Shown piece by piece: positions 13,210 through 14,683 of a stretch of DNA of 14,683 nt. The translations under genes were made by a program, and so were the position numbers. Source of the stretch: Candidatus Acidiferrales bacterium (lineage in GTDB: Bacteria > Acidobacteriota > Terriglobia > Acidoferrales > UBA7541). Position 1 is the first letter of the stretch. Every line of letters begins with the position of its first letter. The DNA lies in the NCBI GenBank assembly GCA_030043155.1, contig JASHYE010000252.1:1-14683 (forward strand). The letters are read 5' to 3'. Below the pieces are notes generated by a model that did not search any database, had not been told where the DNA came from, and saw nothing but the letters and a program-made list of their open reading frames with translations.

Positions 13210-13489
13210 AAAGTCTCTGGATGTAGTGCCCGAAGAGTCATAAGAGAGCATAATACAAGCTGAAAAGCTCAGCATGGCCCGACACGCGGTATGATGCTGC
13301 TGAACTGCAAAAACCGGCACGTGGACAGAGATTATCCCGCGCGTGTTGAATTGGATTGAGGGACGCGCGCAAGCCGATTCGCGGCACTCTAGTCGCAAAT
13401 TTATATGCCCCTAATTTGGTTGCTTTGCTTGATAGGCACAGGATTTATCGCAAAAGCCCTCAAAATTGGGGTAGGAGAAACGTTTGCAT

Positions 13490-13879
13490 GAACGAAATCG
13501 TGAAGACTCGTCGGCATTCTCGAACATGGTTTTCCCTCATCAACACCCTTGCGTAGGATGACCGTTTTTCTCTTCCTGGTAGGGAACCCCCTTTGGCGTT
13601 CTGGCCCGGCCCGTGCAATCACGACGAATCTGGTAGATCCACTAGTGAGTCTTATGAGTTCCATTATTTGCCCGAATGGCTGAACGAGAATGTCCATCGC
13701 GAAAAGACTTTGCCTCAACTCGCAGCGCTTCACTGTTCGACAGATGATTGAAGGTTTGGAAATTTCAAAGCCAGATGCAACGGAAAGCGCGTGCCGCATC
13801 CGAGGCATTGGGAAAAGCTCGCGAAGCTCGTCAGTCTGGTTAGTTAGTGTCCTGCCCTGTCCGACAGGGACTTTTTCGT
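13490..13879. repeat. Dispersed repeat, copy 2 (left of a tandem pair)
   Basis: Starts at GAACGAAATCGTGAAGACTC and recurs about 390 bp later at 13880. It contains the diverged 101-bp core (13555-13655), then a block with GCGAAAAGACTTTGCCTCAACTC and ATGATTGAAGGTTTGGAAAT-type sequence that is also present in copy 3. The copies have several substitutions, so the tandem is not recent. A minus-strand reading frame spans it, but its peptide simply repeats the unit (SLHDFVH occurs twice), as expected for a repeat rather than a gene. Confidence 0.75.
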
Positions 13880-14245
13880 GAACAAAATCGTGAAGACTCA
13901 TCGAAATCCTCGAACATGATTTTCTCGCATCATGCCCTAGGTAGGATGACCGTTTTTCTCTTCCTCGTAGGGAACCCCTTTGGCGTTCTGGACGGCCCGC
14001 GCAATCACGACGATTCTGGTAAATCTACGGGGTGAGCCTTGTGAAATCCATTCTTTGCTCAAATTGTTGAACAAAAACGTCTATCACGAAAAGATTCTGC
14101 CTCAACTAACAACGGTTCACCGTTCGACGGGTGATTAAAGCCCTGGAAATTTTCAAAGCCCGACGCGACCGATATACGTAGTGAAAAAGCCTGTGCCACA
14201 TGCACAGCATCTGGTTCGTCAGTGTTCTGCTTTTTCCGATACACG
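13880..14245. repeat. Dispersed repeat, copy 3 (right of a tandem pair)
   Basis: Starts at GAACAAAATCGTGAAGACTC. Its core 13943-14043 is 100/101 identical to copy 1 at 4687-4787. The distal block (14085-14155: CACGAAAAGATTCTGCCTCAAC, GGTGATTAAAGCC, GGAAATTTTCAAAGCCCG) matches copy 2. Just before it, CCTGTCCGACAGG forms a short hairpin at the unit border. The copy ends before the promoter of the last gene. Confidence 0.75.
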
Positions 14246-14259
14246 TCCTATTTATTCTA

Positions 14260-14286
14260 TTGACACGTACGGATCAGAATTATAAA
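14260..14286 (+). promoter_or_regulatory. Possible sigma-70 promoter of the last gene
   Basis: TTGACA (14260-14265) is a perfect -35 box. TATAAA (14281-14286) follows at 15 bp, or ATAAAA at 16 bp. It is 30-55 bases upstream of ATG 14316. The spacing is short, so strength is uncertain. Confidence 0.45.
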
Positions 14287-14315
14287 ACGTGTGCACATTT
14301 CCTCGGAGGATACTC

Positions 14316-14683
14316 ATGCGCATTGCAGGTGTGTTGCTGCTGCTCTGGTGGGTCACTCTGCCCTGTTTGGCCCAAACAAACGCAACCAAAGATCCCACGG
14401 CTTTGACGGCATTGGCGCAAATGGTAGCCGCTACCGGATGGAATCCCGCGACACTGCCCGTCGATGCCACCGCCACTGCAACAGTAACAACGTACGAAGG
14501 CGACACGCAAAATACTCAGTCAATAACAATCCAAGTCAAAGGGCTACGAGAAATTCTTGTTCAGTCGAGCGCAGGATCGTCGGTTGTAAATAATGACCAA
14601 GCTGCTTACACCGACGAAAAGGGCCCTCACCTCCTTGCAAGCTACTCCGCGATGTCGATCCAGGCTATTGAACTGCCGTTTCT
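14316..14683 (+). CDS. Exported hypothetical protein, 5' part only (runs off the window)
   Basis: ATG 14316 follows GGAGGA by five bases. The frame stays open to the window end (122 complete codons). It begins with a signal peptide (MRIAGVLLLLWWVTLPCLAQ, cleavage near CLA-QTN; the Cys at 18 might instead indicate a lipoprotein, but the lipobox LPCLA is poor). It continues with a helix (TALTALAQMVAATGW) and a Thr/Ala-rich linker into strands (TATVTTYEGDTQ, SITIQVKGLREILVQSS). This resembles exported proteins of unknown function with a lipoprotein-carrier-like beta fold. I do not recognise the family. The good ribosome site and promoter support a real gene. Confidence 0.8.
   Translation, partial: MRIAGVLLLLWWVTLPCLAQTNATKDPTALTALAQMVAATGWNPATLPVDATATATVTTYEGDTQNTQSITIQVKGLREILVQSSAGSSVVNNDQAAYTDEKGPHLLASYSAMSIQAIELPF

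Noticed and set aside
13401..13901. Minus-strand ORF of 166 codons
   Set aside because: It is a read-through of two copies of the dispersed repeat; the same peptide pieces repeat within it and no start or ribosome site is conserved.

Overview
The window is an accessory, island-like stretch of a bacterial chromosome, most likely from a soil member of the Acidobacteriota (Terriglobia). That placement is inferred from recalled family resemblances (the integrase N-terminus, the replication ATPase, a secreted PH-like protein, a PEP-CTERM-like exported protein) and was not tested by any search. The stretch is full of decay: six genes are broken by frameshifts or a stop codon, an IS3 transposase remnant is present, and one intergenic repeat occurs three times.

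Layout. 1-390 is a broken IS3-family transposase end. 531-577 is the 3' part of a tRNA-Ala(UGC) gene without its 5' half; a tyrosine integrase gene on the minus strand ends 17 bp to its right, as in an integrative element att site. Rightwards follow a palindromic divergent control region, a small HTH-like protein, an excisionase-like HTH protein and a RecA-like replication ATPase interrupted by one in-frame TGA. Beyond that lies a hairpin-rich segment (4163-4330), which together resembles a small int-xis-rep element. A dispersed repeat (4.6-4.79 kb) abuts a second, frameshifted XerC-type recombinase overlapping a frameshifted small zinc-ribbon gene.

The most interesting part is 5.7-11.3 kb. 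It holds a secreted trypsin-like protease, a decayed exported PEP-CTERM-like protein, and two consecutive sigma-54 activators (one with a receiver domain and GAFTGA, one without a receiver and with GAYTGA). Upstream of the protease, the exported-protein gene and the activator pair I find a good -24/-12 (GG-N10-GC) sigma-54 promoter. Each has a related dyad TCCCA-N3-tgGgA about 97-110 bp further upstream. This reads as a compact, self-contained sigma-54 regulon with its own enhancer-binding proteins and no histidine kinase in view.

11.4-14.7 kb holds small genes: a hypothetical protein, a GYD-like protein with an internal 8-residue duplication, and an unrecognised small ORF. It also holds a frameshifted secreted PH-like protein, two tandem copies of the dispersed repeat, and the start of an exported protein that runs off the right edge.
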